Assembly (NCBI GenBank): GCA_024222455.1
Contig: JAAEPD010000375.1
Location: 33,016-97,015, forward strand
Length of the DNA: 64,000 bases
Origin: Aureispira sp.
GTDB taxonomy: Bacteria; Bacteroidota; Bacteroidia; Chitinophagales; Saprospiraceae
Direction: 5' to 3'
The position numbers were made by a program, and so were the translations under genes. This document shows positions 17,053 to 28,156 of this stretch, in pieces. Under the pieces are notes generated by a model that was not told the DNA's origin, ran no database searches, and worked only from the letters and a program-made list of their open reading frames with translations. Position 1 is the first letter of the stretch. Each line of letters opens with the position of its first letter.

Positions 17053-18249
17053 ATGAAATTTTTAATCTCAGCTCTATTCTTACTCTTCAGCTTCCAAAGC
17101 TTTGCGCAATGCTCTGCTAGCGACTGCCCTTGTTTTATGAAAACGGGTGATCGCTATATCCAAAAGAAAGACTATAAAAAGGCTATATTCAATTACCTAG
17201 TTGCTCGGGATTGCGATCCCAAATTAGGTCCTACGATTGAGAAAAAACTGGCCTCAGTATTTAGTACTATAGAACAGCAAAGAGTAGATGCTATAAAAGC
17301 TAAAGAAGAAGTGGAATCAGAGCAACAAAAAACTAAGACTTTGCTAAATGAACTAAAGGAAGAACAAAAAAAGACAGCAGCAGCACTAAATAAGAGTCAA
17401 GAGGAAGAACAAAAAAATAAGAAGATCATTAATGCATTTTATTTCTATGAGGGAAAATATGCGTTAGCTTACAAAAATGGTTATTATGGTTTTATTAATC
17501 AACAGGGAGATGTACTTATTGACTACCAATATGAAGAAGCAGAACCTTTTAATAAGCATACAGGATTTGCTAAAGTAAAAAAGGACAAAAATAGCCTACT
17601 AATAGACTCATCTGGGAAAGAATACCCTCTTGCAGAAAACATATATAAGCTAAACAAAAAAACAAAGGCCTTAGATCTTTCCTACCAAAATTTAGAAAAA
17701 TTCCCCTCTGAAATTTTAGACAACCCCCAATTAGAAATACTTTTACTGCATAGTAATTACCTCACGCATATCCCAAAAGAAATTGGTACTTTAACTCAGC
17801 TATCGTGGATCTCTTTAGGTGACAACGAGTTACTATCCATTCCTGCAGAAATTGGAGAGCTTACTAAACTATCAACATTATGGCTAACCTATAACAAACT
17901 CCAAGCGCTCCCTAATAACATGAAAAATCTTAACAAATTAACTAAGCTAGTCTTAGCTAACAATAACTTTACTACTCTTCCTTCTGTCGTAAAAGAACTA
18001 GAATCTTTAAATGTATTTTCCTTTACAGGATGGGGTATAAAGACAATTTCTAAGGATATGTTAGATTTAATTGAAGAAAAAAAAATCAAAGTAGCCTATT
18101 TTAGCAAAAATCAACTTAGATATTTGCCTAACCGTTTTTTTTCATTTAAACATTTAACAAAAGCATTCTTGATAGACAACCCCATACCTAAAGAAAAACG
18201 CTCAGAAATAGAACAAAAAATGCCTTGGTGCACCTTTGTATGGGAATAA
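17053..18249 (+). CDS. Secreted WG/LRR paralogue 3
   Basis: A 398-residue paralogue in the tandem array. The ATG at 17053 begins the signal peptide MKFLISALFLLFSFQSFAQ, followed by [20 protein letters not shown]. Its coiled coil (~75-130, EEVESEQQKTKTLLNELKEE) is the longest of the four. The WG-like segment is NGYYGFINQQGDVLIDYQYE. Only about six LRRs follow, with one atypical stretch (FSFTGWGIKTISKDMLDLIE) where the repeat pattern lapses. The C-terminus IPKEKRSEIEQKMPWCTFVW matches paralogues 1 and 4. It lies 41 bases after paralogue 2, with no terminator between them, so the array is probably one transcript. Confidence 0.8.
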   Translation: MKFLISALFLLFSFQSFAQCSASDCPCFMKTGDRYIQKKDYKKAIFNYLVARDCDPKLGPTIEKKLASVFSTIEQQRVDAIKAKEEVESEQQKTKTLLNELKEEQKKTAAALNKSQEEEQKNKKIINAFYFYEGKYALAYKNGYYGFINQQGDVLIDYQYEEAEPFNKHTGFAKVKKDKNSLLIDSSGKEYPLAENIYKLNKKTKALDLSYQNLEKFPSEILDNPQLEILLLHSNYLTHIPKEIGTLTQLSWISLGDNELLSIPAEIGELTKLSTLWLTYNKLQALPNNMKNLNKLTKLVLANNNFTTLPSVVKELESLNVFSFTGWGIKTISKDMLDLIEEKKIKVAYFSKNQLRYLPNRFFSFKHLTKAFLIDNPIPKEKRSEIEQKMPWCTFVWE

Positions 18250-18311
18250 AAAAGAAATCATTATTTTAGCATTCACCATTGTCTAAGAAAAGCTCATATA
18301 AACCAAAACCT

Positions 18312-20045
18312 ATGAAATATATAATCTCAACTCTATTCTTACTCTTCAGCTACCAAAGCTTTGGACAATGCTCTGCTAGTGATTGCCCTTGTTTTATGAA
18401 AACGGGTGATCGATACATCAAAAAGAAAGACTATAAAAAAGCTATTTTCAACTATCTAGTTGCTCGGGATTGTGATCCAAACCTAGGTCCTACTGTTGAA
18501 AAAAAACTGACTAAAGTATTTAGTACAATAGAGCAGCAAAGAAAGGATGCTATAAAAGCAAAGAAAGAAACAGCTGAAACTTTAGAAAAAGTGGAAGAAG
18601 AGCAAAAAAACACACAAGCTGCTCTAGAACAAGTAGAGGTAGAACAAGTTAAAAATAAAAAGATCATTAATGCCTTCTATTTTTATGATGGAAAGTTTGC
18701 TTTGGCTTATAAAGATGATAAATATGGTTTTATAAATAAAGAGGGTGAGGTAGTCATTAAATACCAATATGCAGAAGCTTTACCTTTTAATAAAAATACA
18801 GGCTTTGCAAAAGTCAAAAAAAATAAATGGGATAAACAGTATCTATTGATTGATACAACAGGCAAGGAATATATCTTAGCAGAAAGTTTAGATCAGCTAA
18901 CTAAAAAAACAAAAGCATTAGATTTATCTCACCAAATCGGGGGCTTTGATACATTGCCTAACATAATATTTGAACACTCCCAATTAGAAGTTCTTCTTCT
19001 AGTAAGAAATAGTCTAACAACATTGCCTAAGAAAATAGGCAACCTGCCACAATTAACACACCTTAATTTAAGGAAGAATAAGCTAACAAGACTACCTAAA
19101 GAATTAGGAAACCTTTCTCAATTAAAACACCTTAATTTAGGTGGTAATAAACTAACAATACTGCCTAAAGAACTAGGAAACCTCAAACAATTAGCTTCAC
19201 TTCATTTATGGGAGAATCAGTTAACAATACTGCCTAAGGAAATGGGTAACCTAGGACAATTAACATTCCTTAATCTGAAGAAAAACAAACTAACATCACT
19301 GCCTAAGGAAATCGGTAACCTCTCTCAATTAAAACACCTTAATTTAAGAGAGAATCAACTAACATCGCTACCTAAGGAAATGGGTAACCTCTCTCAATTA
19401 GTATTCCTTAATTTGTGGTGGAATAAAGTAACTAGTATACCGAAGGAAGTAGGTCAACTCACACAATTAACATACCTTAACCTATACAATAATAAGCTAA
19501 CCACTTTGCCTAAAGAAATTGGTAACTTATCACAATTAACATTCCTTAGTTTAGACAATAATCAGTTAACCAGTCTTCCTGAAGAAATAGGTAATTTCAC
19601 ACAATTAACACACCTTAATTTAAGAAATAATGAGCTACCAATATTACCTAAAGGAATAGGCAACTTCACACAATTAGTATCTCTTAGTTTAGATAAAAAT
19701 CAACTGACTAGCTTGCCTGAGGGAATAGGGAATCTCACACAATTAACATACTTTTCATTGAGGACTAATCAACTGAAAGCTCTGCCCAAAGGGATAGGTA
19801 ATCTCATACGATTATCATACCTTGATTTAGATAAAAATCAGCTCACAGCCTTGCCTAAGGAAATTGGTAACCTCTCCAAATTAACTTTTCTTGATCTAGA
19901 AAAAAATCAGCTCACTAAGCTTCCAAAGGAAATAAAACAATTTAAAAAACTACTTGAAATAGATTTAAGAGGAAACCTTGTTCCCAAAGAAATACGCTCA
20001 GAAATAGAGCAAATAATGCCTTGGTGTACTCTTAAATGGGAATAA
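18312..20045 (+). CDS. Secreted WG/LRR paralogue 4
   Basis: The longest intact member, 577 residues. Start at 18312 ([19 protein letters not shown], signal peptide) rather than the TTG at 18279. Family motif [20 protein letters not shown], coiled coil ~75-120, WG-like segment [20 protein letters not shown], then about 15 very regular 23-residue LRRs of the form [22 protein letters not shown]. The DNA of these repeats is also similar (GCCTAAGGAAAT.GGTAACCTC recurs from ~19240 to ~19870), so repeat number has probably changed by unequal exchange. C-terminus [14 protein letters not shown]. trmD starts 40 bases downstream with its own -7 box. Confidence 0.82.
   Translation: MKYIISTLFLLFSYQSFGQCSASDCPCFMKTGDRYIKKKDYKKAIFNYLVARDCDPNLGPTVEKKLTKVFSTIEQQRKDAIKAKKETAETLEKVEEEQKNTQAALEQVEVEQVKNKKIINAFYFYDGKFALAYKDDKYGFINKEGEVVIKYQYAEALPFNKNTGFAKVKKNKWDKQYLLIDTTGKEYILAESLDQLTKKTKALDLSHQIGGFDTLPNIIFEHSQLEVLLLVRNSLTTLPKKIGNLPQLTHLNLRKNKLTRLPKELGNLSQLKHLNLGGNKLTILPKELGNLKQLASLHLWENQLTILPKEMGNLGQLTFLNLKKNKLTSLPKEIGNLSQLKHLNLRENQLTSLPKEMGNLSQLVFLNLWWNKVTSIPKEVGQLTQLTYLNLYNNKLTTLPKEIGNLSQLTFLSLDNNQLTSLPEEIGNFTQLTHLNLRNNELPILPKGIGNFTQLVSLSLDKNQLTSLPEGIGNLTQLTYFSLRTNQLKALPKGIGNLIRLSYLDLDKNQLTALPKEIGNLSKLTFLDLEKNQLTKLPKEIKQFKKLLEIDLRGNLVPKEIRSEIEQIMPWCTLKWE
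19018..19960 (+). repeat. 69-bp LRR-coding tandem repeats
   Basis: About 14 units of 69 bases, each coding a 23-residue leucine-rich repeat. CCTAARGAAATNGGTAACCT and CACAATTAACA recur nearly unchanged, showing DNA-level similarity as well as protein similarity. Confidence 0.75.
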
Positions 20046-20057
20046 AAAAGAATTCAT

Positions 20058-20065
20058 TACCTTTG
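20058..20065 (+). promoter_or_regulatory. -7 box upstream of trmD
   Basis: TACCTTTG matches TAnnTTTG exactly, 20 bases before the trmD ATG. A -33 TTG at the usual distance is not seen. Transcription from here would give a very short leader. Confidence 0.45.
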
Positions 20066-20085
20066 CAGCACAAAAAACAGAAACC

Positions 20086-20772
20086 ATGCGCATCGACATT
20101 ATATCCGCCGTACCACAACTCCTAGAAAGCCCATTTTCGCACTCCATCATGAAGCGTGCGCAAGACAAAGGCCTACTAGAAGTAGCCACCCACAATCTAC
20201 GAGATTATGGAATGAACAAATACAACCAAATAGACGACTATCAATTTGGAGGTGGAGCAGGCATGGTCATGATGATAGAGCCAATAGCCAAGATGATCGA
20301 AAAGCTCAAAGCAGAGCGAGAGTACGACGAAATCATCTACATGACACCAGATGGCGAAACACTCAATCAACAAATGTGCAACCAACTATCCCTAGGAGGC
20401 AACCTAATGATTCTATGTGGACACTACAAAGGTATAGATGAACGAGTCCGAGAACTGTTCATCACCAAAGAAATATCAATAGGTGATTATGTTCTTTCGG
20501 GTGGTGAATTGGGAGCAGCTATATTAGTAGATGCTATTGGGCGCTTGATTCCTGGTGTATTGGGCGATGAAACATCTGCCCTCTTCGACTCCTTTCAAGA
20601 CAATCTTTTAGCACCACCAGTCTATACCCGTCCATCAGATTATAAAGGCCATAAAGTACCAGAGATTCTACTTTCGGGGCATCAAAAAAAGATAGATGAA
20701 TGGCGAGAAGATCAAGCTATCAAGCGTACTCAAGAACGTAGGCCAGATTTATTAAAAAACTGGGAAGAATAA
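20086..20772 (+). CDS. trmD: tRNA (guanine-N1)-methyltransferase
   Basis: TrmD methylates G37 next to the anticodon with S-adenosylmethionine and so prevents frameshifting. The 228-residue protein shows the SPOUT trefoil-knot motifs [12 protein letters not shown] and [15 protein letters not shown], and the start [20 protein letters not shown], all family hallmarks. The catalytic Asp is in the loop [10 protein letters not shown] region or the following C-terminal domain. It is not in the usual rpsP-rimM-trmD-rplS operon here but stands alone after the LRR array, convergent by 4 bases with the next gene. Confidence 0.97.
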   Translation: MRIDIISAVPQLLESPFSHSIMKRAQDKGLLEVATHNLRDYGMNKYNQIDDYQFGGGAGMVMMIEPIAKMIEKLKAEREYDEIIYMTPDGETLNQQMCNQLSLGGNLMILCGHYKGIDERVRELFITKEISIGDYVLSGGELGAAILVDAIGRLIPGVLGDETSALFDSFQDNLLAPPVYTRPSDYKGHKVPEILLSGHQKKIDEWREDQAIKRTQERRPDLLKNWEE

Positions 20773-20776
20773 CACA

Positions 20777-21319
20777 CTATTCAAATTTAATATAGTCGAT
20801 CTCTAACTCAAAAGAACCTTCTCTTTTTTCATTACTAATCACGCCCATACGAATGATTTGGTCTTTATAGTCCTGCGTAAGGCTCACACCTGTTGCATTA
20901 CCTAATTGATACTGCTTAAAATCAGCTAAATCGAGAGTGATTGTTTGCCATTTATTAGACTTTGTTTTTATATCATGCTTAAAGTAAGGAATATAAAATC
21001 GTCTATCTGTACTTAGCGTAAATGCAAAGGCGATTCCTTGACTACGCACACGCATTTTTATAGTTTTATAATCTGACAAATCTAAGTCTTGATAAGGGCA
21101 ACGCAAAGAAGCAAAACCACCATTATTAGCCAAGGACACCTTACCTTCAAACAAAATACTTTTTTCTGTAAGTTTAGCATCCCCTTCCGAAAGGCCACCC
21201 ATTACCCCATCATTTATAACCATCCAATTCTCTCCGCCAGTTGGAATACCAAAATCTATATCTAACTTAGAACTATTAACCATCATACCTAGTAATATTA
21301 TTAAACTGAATACCTTCAT
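20777..21319 (-). CDS. CIA30-family exported protein
   Basis: A 180-residue protein from the ATG at 21319 (MKVFSLIILLGMMVNSSKL, a probable signal peptide); an upstream start at 21358 would put a charged stretch before it. The body matches the CIA30 / NADH:ubiquinone oxidoreductase intermediate-associated protein 30 fold: WMVINDGVMGGLSEG, GKVSLANNGGFASLR, LDLSDYKTIKMRVRSQG and W-QTITLDLADF. This is a galactose-binding-like beta sandwich. In bacteria without mitochondrial-type complex I assembly its role is not known; carbohydrate or NAD(P)-related binding has been proposed for relatives. No partner gene is adjacent. Confidence 0.85.
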   Translation of the reverse strand: MKVFSLIILLGMMVNSSKLDIDFGIPTGGENWMVINDGVMGGLSEGDAKLTEKSILFEGKVSLANNGGFASLRCPYQDLDLSDYKTIKMRVRSQGIAFAFTLSTDRRFYIPYFKHDIKTKSNKWQTITLDLADFKQYQLGNATGVSLTQDYKDQIIRMGVISNEKREGSFELEIDYIKFE

Positions 21320-21576
21320 AATTATATCTTTTTTAGAAACAGAAAGAAGTATAACCATGAAAAACTAGATTAGTTTAATCAAACTATTAAAAGATTTGCC
21401 AACCAAAAACGACCGAAAAACAAGGATATAAAACCAAATACTCAATAAAAGTGATTACCCAGTCCAAAAAATTGGATAAACCAGTACAAATCTTTATTTT
21501 ACTATGTATTCTCAGGCTCAATAGCCTATACAACTAGATAACATTTGACACCCAAGAATTTAAAAACAACACAACT

Positions 21577-24500
21577 ATGCAAAAAATATTAGGACTAGGA
21601 CTACTAGCACTGATCTTCGCATTTTCGGCTTGTACGCCCAAAAATACAGGCAATAATCCAGGAGAAGTCCCGAGTGCATTCTCAGAGACCAAAGAGAAAT
21701 ACAAAAACTATGTAGCAGCATACACTGCAGGCATGATCTCTAAGGCATCTAGCATACAGCTCCGCTTAACCAATGATATAGCAAGTTCAGATAAAATAGA
21801 CCAAGCCATCGCTAATGGTATTCTTACATTTAAACCAGCCATAGAAGGACAAGCTATTTGGAGTTCCACCAATACCATTAAATTCACACCAAAAGAGTGG
21901 CTCCCAGCCAATCAGCTTCACAAAGCAACTGTGGATTTAAAACAATTGTATCCTAATATTCCAAAAGAGTTAGCCAGTTTCACTTTTGATTTCAAAACCA
22001 TATCTCAACAAGTAGATTGGGAAATCAGAGGTGTGCGTGAACAAGATATCACAGACCCTAGCCAATTGCGTGTTTTAGGTACTATCAATACTACGGATGC
22101 TACTACTCCAGAAGAAGCACAAGCCATGCTAAAATACTCACAAGCTGGCAATGATGCATTGCTAGTCAACTGGGAACACAATGCAAGTGGCCGCCAACAC
22201 AAGTTTGAAGTTATTAATGTAAAAAGAACTAATACAGAAAGCCAACTAAAACTTTCTTGTGCAGGTTCTGGAATTGGGGCAGATACAGACTTAAGTCAAG
22301 AAGTGCTCATTCCAAACTACGACTTCAAAGTCTTGGATGTAAAAGTGATGCAAGAAGAATCAGATGCACATCCTTATGCAATGGTCTTGTTTTCACAGCC
22401 CATACAAGCAGTGTTGCCTTCAGGATTAGTTACTATCCAGAACAACTATTATGGGCAACGTTATGTCATTGATGGTAATGAATTACGAGTCTACCCTGGC
22501 AATCCATTAGAAGGAGAATATAATATAAAAATTGCTGCAGGTATCAAAAGTATAGATGGAGCAGGTTTGCCTGAGCCTAGTGAATGGCCTATTCATTTTG
22601 AGAGCATTAGACCAGCAGTAAGATTGGTTGGAGAAGGTGTTATTATACCAAAAACAGAAGGGCTCTATTTCCCTTTTGAGGCCATCAACCTAAAAGCTAT
22701 AGATGTTGAAATCTTTAAGATTTATCAAAATAACATCCTACACTTTTTGCAAGGCGAACGTTTATCTGGCAACGACACTCGTTATGTAGGGCGAATTATT
22801 AGTCAAAAACGAGTTAACCTACAAGATCTAAAACCAGTGCCTAATGGCAAATGGACACGTTATGCACTAAACCTAGATGACCTAATAAAAGAAGAAGAAG
22901 GTGCAATCTACCAAGTACGTATTGCATTCAAAAGAGATTATTCTACTTACAACTGTGTAGATGTAAGTGATGCAGCTTTGGCTACTACAGAATCTCCTTA
23001 TGAACTACAAGAAAACGGTGAATACAAAAGTCTTTTTGATGGTCGCCATTACTGGAATTATAACTATTCTCGTCGCAATGACCCTTGTACAGAAGATTAT
23101 TACAATAGTGAGCAATTTGTATCTCGAAATGTACTAGCCTCCAATCTTGGAATTATTGCCAAAGAAGGTAAGGACAAAGAATTGTTTATAGCTGTTACTG
23201 ATTTACTTACTGCTGAACCAATTAGCAATGTATCTATAGAGTTATACGATCAGACCAGTCAAAGTATTGGCAAAACATCTACAGATAAAGAAGGAATTGC
23301 CACTATATCTACAGATCTATCTCCACGTATAGTAGTTGCTAGCCACAATGGGCAAAAAGGCTACCTACGCCTAACTAGTGGCCACAAACTAGCAGTTAGT
23401 AAATTCCCAGTATCGGGTACCTTCAACCCTAAAGGCATTAAGGGTAAAATATATGGAGAGCGTGGTGTTTGGCGTCCAGGAGATTCTCTTTATCTTACTT
23501 TTGTGTTAGAAGATAAACTTAATCTTTTGCCAGATGACCATCCTGTCACATTTACACTAAGAGATGCAAGAGATCAATTGCGTGCAAAATATACCACCAA
23601 TGACCATGTAAATGGTATGTACAGTTTCCATGTTGCTACAGCATCTGATGCACCTACAGGTAGTTGGTATGCCAATGTAGAAGTTGGAGGAAGTACCTTT
23701 TCGGAGGTCTTGAAAGTAGAAACGGTCAAACCTAATCGACTAAAAATCAATTTTGATTTGGGTAAGGACAAATTAGTTTCTTCTGATAAATATCTAAATG
23801 GTGATCTGAATGTAAAATGGCTGCATGGTGCTCCTGCTAGTGATATTCGAGGACAAGTAGATGTAGCATTGAGTAGTGTCAACACCAGTTTTGAAGGATT
23901 TGATGAATACGAATTTGATGATCCTGCACGTACCTATTATGCACAACCGTTCACTGTATTCAATGGCAATACCAACAGTGATGGAGTTGCTAAAGTAAAA
24001 GGTATTATGGAATTTGCCGCAGCGCCTCCAGGCCACATGCGAGCAGGATTCACAATCAGAGCATTCGAAAAAGGAGGAGAATTTAGTTCAGATAACTTTA
24101 GTATTCCTTTCTCTCCATATAGTGCTTATGTGGGTATCAAAGGTGAGAATAATCGTTTTGGAGAAAAGCGCCTAACCTTAGATGCTCAAAATACAATTAG
24201 TTTAGTTGTACTTGATGAAAATGGGAAACCACTCGCTAACCGTAAAGTTAGTTTAGGTATGTACAAAGTATCTTGGCGTTGGTGGTGGGATAATACCTAT
24301 GACGATGTTATGAAATTTAAATAAAGTAGCCATTTGGGTGCTATCGAAACCAAAGAAGTCACTACCAATGAAAATGGTGTAGCTACTTGGGATGTCAATC
24401 CAACAGAAGCAAGTCGTTATCTAATTAGAGCTTGCGATGTAGCATCTCGACATTGCAGTGGAGAGGTATTTTATGCTGGTTCACCTTGGGGCAATAGTAA

Positions 24501-27267
24501 TTTCAATGACAAACAAGCAGCCTCTATGCTAGCCTTTTCTTGCGATAAGGAAGCTTATAATATTGGAGAGGAAGTAGAAGTACAAATTCCTTCGGGCAAA
24601 GCTGGTCGAGCATTGTTGACTGTTGAAAACGGTCAAAAGATCCTGTCTCATAAATGGATAGACATCAAAGCTAGTGAGAATGATGATGGAGTGTTTAAAG
24701 AATTTATCAAAACTACTCCCGAAATGAGCCCTACAGCTTATGTCAATGTCACGCTATTACAACCTCATGCACAAAGCGAAAATGATCTACCTATACGTTC
24801 TTATGGTATAGTGCCTATACGTGTAGAAAATCCAGAAACTCGCTTAGAACCTGTTTTAGATATGGCTGAGGTTTTAGAACCTAACAGTTCTGTCCCAATC
24901 ACGGTCAAAGAAGAAAATGGAAAAGAAATGACCTATACCATTGCTATGGTAGATGAGGGTTTATTGGATCTTACTCGATTTGAAACGCCTAAACTTTGGG
25001 ATCATTTTTATGCTAAGGAAGCCTTAGGAGTTACTTCTTGGGATATGTACAATGCAGTACTAGGTGCTCATGGTGTAGAGCTCGATCGCATACTTACCAT
25101 TGGTGGTGGTAGTGGCATGGGAGCTGATGATGCTAAAAAAGCCAACCGCTTCAAAGCTGTTGTACGCTTTTTAGGCCCTTTCCACCTCGAAAAAGGAAAA
25201 ACAGCTAATCATACTATCCAAATGCCTAACTATATTGGTTCTGTTCGGACCATGATTGTGGCAGCTCAGGATGGTTCTTATGGTAGAGCAGACAAAACTA
25301 CTCCTGTACGCAAACCGTTGATGGTATTAGGTACACTGCCGAGAGTATTGAGCCCTAAAGAAAAGGTAGTTTTACCTGTAACGGCATTTGCTATGGAAGA
25401 CAATATCAAAGAGGCTACTATTACTATAGAAACCAATAATCTTCTAAAAATTAATGGCGAAAAAAGCAAAATTGTTAAGTTCGAGAAGATTGGTGATCAA
25501 ATGATCAACTTTGACTTAGAGGTAAAAGAGACTTTAGGTATTGCAAAAGTTAAAATAAAAGCGGTAAGTGGCAGTGAAGTATCTGAATATACTGTAGAAA
25601 TAGATGTTCGTAATCCAAATCCTTATCTCACTCAGATTTATGATGAAGTAGTAGAAGCTGGTAAAGAGTGGTCTACTGATTTTGATCCTGTAGGAATGAA
25701 GGGAACCAATTCTGGAGTATTAGAAATTTCGAGTATTCCTCCTATCAATCTAGAAGAGCGTTTAGGTTACCTTATTCGCTATCCTTATGGTTGTATAGAA
25801 CAAACAGTTTCTTCTGTATTTCCACAATTATATGTTAGCAATCTAATTCCATTAGGTGCTTCAGATAAAACAAAAATCGAAGCTAATGTAAAAGCTGCAA
25901 TCAAGCGTTTACCTCAATTCCAAGTAGGTGTTGGTGCGTTTGCTTATTGGCCAGGAAGTACAGATCATTCAGACTGGGGAACCTGCTATGCAGGGCATTT
26001 CTTATTAGAAGCTAAAGAACGTGGTTTCTCTGTTCCTAAAGATATGCTCAAACGTTGGAAAAAGTATCAAAAATCGGTTGCTCAATCATGGAGTGTTCGT
26101 TATTTCTATACACCAACACCAAACAATAATAGTAACATCCTTAATAGCAATAACAACATCGTTATCAATAATAATAATAACTCATTTACTACAACCAATA
26201 ACAATAGAAAGATCAATCAGCAAGATGCTCTAATGCAAGCATACAGATTGTACACACTAGCATTAGCAAAATCTCCAGAAATGGGTGCAATGAACCGTAT
26301 GTTGGAAATCAAGAAATTGAGTCCTAAGGTAAAATGGCGCTTGGCTGCTGCTTATGCTATAGCAGGTAAAAAACAGGTAGCTCAACGCATTATCAAAAAA
26401 TTACCTACTGATATAGAACCTTATAGAGAGTTGGGCAACACCTATGGTTCTGACCTACGTGATGAAGGTATGATCTTGGAAACACTGACGATGATGGGAG
26501 ATAAAGAGGCTGCTGCAAAAGTACTGCAAAGCATCTCTAGAAAACTGAGTTCTAAAAGCTGGTATTCTACACAAACTACGGCTTATTCATTGATGGCTGT
26601 TGCCAAATTTGTAGGTAAAACAGATCCTGGTGCTGGTGTTAATTATAGCTATCAAATAGCTGATGGACAAGTCCAAAAAGCTATGCTTAAAGAAACACCT
26701 ATTGTGCAATACAAATTGGATATAGACGGTAAAAAGCAAAGCAAAGTTAATGTTAAAAATGCGAGTAAAGGAATGTTGTTTGCACGTGTGATCACACAAG
26801 GGCAACCACTCGTTGGCAACAGTACAGAAGTTCAAAACGATGTAGAATTGAGTATTAAATATCAAACTATTGATGGTAAAAAACTTGATCCTACTAAATT
26901 GCCTCAAGGCACCGATTTCATGGCAGTGGTCGAAATCACCAACCCTGGAAAACGTGGAAACTATGAAGAAATGGTCTTGCACCAAGTCTTCCCTTCTGGT
27001 TGGGAGATTATCAATATGCGTATGAATGATGCCTTTGTAGAAACGATTCGTTCGCCTAAGGATTATCAAGATGTACGAGATGATCGAGTTTACACCTACT
27101 TTGACATTTCAGCTGCTAAAAAACATACCTATACTTTCTATTTGAATGCAGCTTATCAAGGTCATTTTTATATGCCTAATGTTTCTTGTAGTGCTATGTA
27201 TGACAATAGTATTTCGGCAAACAAGGCTGGCAAATGGGTAGATGTGACAAAAGATAAAGCGATATAG
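21577..27267 (+). pseudogene. Alpha-2-macroglobulin lipoprotein interrupted by an in-frame TAA
   Basis: Codons run from the ATG at 21577 to the stop at 27267 (1,896 codon positions before it) with one TAA at 24322-24324. The frame is identical on both sides, so a substitution, not an indel, makes the break. The N-terminal part has a lipoprotein signal (lipobox FSAC, Cys19), MG domains and the GERGVWRPGDSLYLTFVLED motif typical of the MG3/MG4 region. The part after the stop carries the rest of the macroglobulin domains, the thioester motif YGCIEQ (Cys at 25792-25794, Gln at 25801-25803) and an Asn-rich insert (~26119-26212). Bacterial relatives trap proteases in the periplasm and normally have this full length. 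The usual partner, a PBP1c gene, is not adjacent. After the stop the first usable start is TTG 24334, giving a leaderless product. Pseudogene by the sequence as given; an error in the base call is the main alternative. Confidence 0.85.
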
Positions 27268-27299
27268 TATATAATAATATAACTTAACAACCATATTTC

Positions 27300-27332
27300 A
27301 GCGAGGGGTTTAAGACCCCTCGCTAGCTTTTA
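27300..27332 (+). terminator. Terminator after the alpha-2-macroglobulin gene
   Basis: AGCGAGGGGT and ACCCCTCGCT form a perfect 10-bp GC-rich stem around TTAAG, followed by AGCTTTTA. The T run is modest. Confidence 0.75.
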
Positions 27333-27346
27333 ATACCCTATCAATT

Positions 27347-27922
27347 ATGATCCTTCGCTTATCTATTTTAGTTCTTGTATTTGCTCTAACAGCCTGTTCT
27401 TCTACTAAGGACAATACAAAAACAGTTACAACTACCACTACAAATCCAACCCCAACTAAAATAACCTATAAACCTAACCAAGATGTATCAATGGATCAAT
27501 TCCTACAAGATGCTATCACTTCTGGGCTTCAACGGGATGCCATCACAACAAAAGTTGCAACAGGCATTGCTGACATTGATCGGTATTTTGTAGAGAAATG
27601 CAATATCTGCAAAAATGTTCGCAAAGCTCTCAGAGCGCATACAGGTTATACAGACGCTAGCAAAATGACAGGAGAATTCCAATCTGCACTTAAAATTATA
27701 GAAGAAGATGCTAACCATAGCGAAGCTGGCAAAGATGCATTCAAGACACTGGTCAACAGCTATGTAAAATATCATTTTCGTCATTCCAATTTGATGGCCT
27801 CACAAACTGCTGCTATCCAAAAACAGATAGAAATTGAAGCCGAAAATGGAAAAGCATTGATGTCTATGTATAGCTTTTGCCCTAGTTGTGATGGTGCAGA
27901 TGGCGCTTGCAAAAAAGAATAA
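27347..27922 (+). CDS. Hypothetical Cys-motif lipoprotein
   Basis: A 191-residue lipoprotein: signal MILRLSILVLVFALTAC with lipobox LTAC (Cys17), then a Thr-rich spacer (TVTTTTTNPTPT). The mature part is helical and has two cysteine clusters, EKCNICKNVRKAL (~94-97) and the C-terminal FCPSCDGADGACKKE. CxxC pairs could bind a metal or form disulphides. No known family is recognised. It is bracketed by two terminators, so it is probably a single-gene unit with the promoter in the short spacer before it. Confidence 0.75.
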   Translation: MILRLSILVLVFALTACSSTKDNTKTVTTTTTNPTPTKITYKPNQDVSMDQFLQDAITSGLQRDAITTKVATGIADIDRYFVEKCNICKNVRKALRAHTGYTDASKMTGEFQSALKIIEEDANHSEAGKDAFKTLVNSYVKYHFRHSNLMASQTAAIQKQIEIEAENGKALMSMYSFCPSCDGADGACKKE

Positions 27923-27952
27923 ATATACTCTATATCTGATAAGACAATACTT

Positions 27953-27984
27953 AGCGAGCCATATTTTATGGTTCGCTTTTTTTT
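27953..27984 (+). terminator. Terminator after the Cys-motif lipoprotein gene
   Basis: AGCGAGCCATA and TATGGTTCGCT pair (one G-T) around a three-base loop, followed by eight T. Confidence 0.85.
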
Positions 27985-28156
27985 GTCCATTTTACTCCTT
28001 TGGGAACTATTCAACCTACTAAATAGTTCGGTTATTCGAGGCCATGGTAGTCCTTCCTTCTCTACATTGATTTGTACAATCCAAAGTTTAGGGCTACCAA
28101 TTTCCTCTTTCTTTTCTCCTATCTTAGAGCATCTCTAAATTCCCCTAATTAGTATC

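Noticed and set aside
24322..24324. Recoding or readthrough of TAA as an amino acid
   Set aside because: TAA ends many other genes in the window, and no selenocysteine or stop-suppression context is visible. Mutation or error is simpler.
24334..27267. Separate second alpha-2-macroglobulin gene starting at TTG 24334
   Set aside because: It has no signal peptide or natural N-terminus, and begins in the middle of a domain that continues from the preceding frame.
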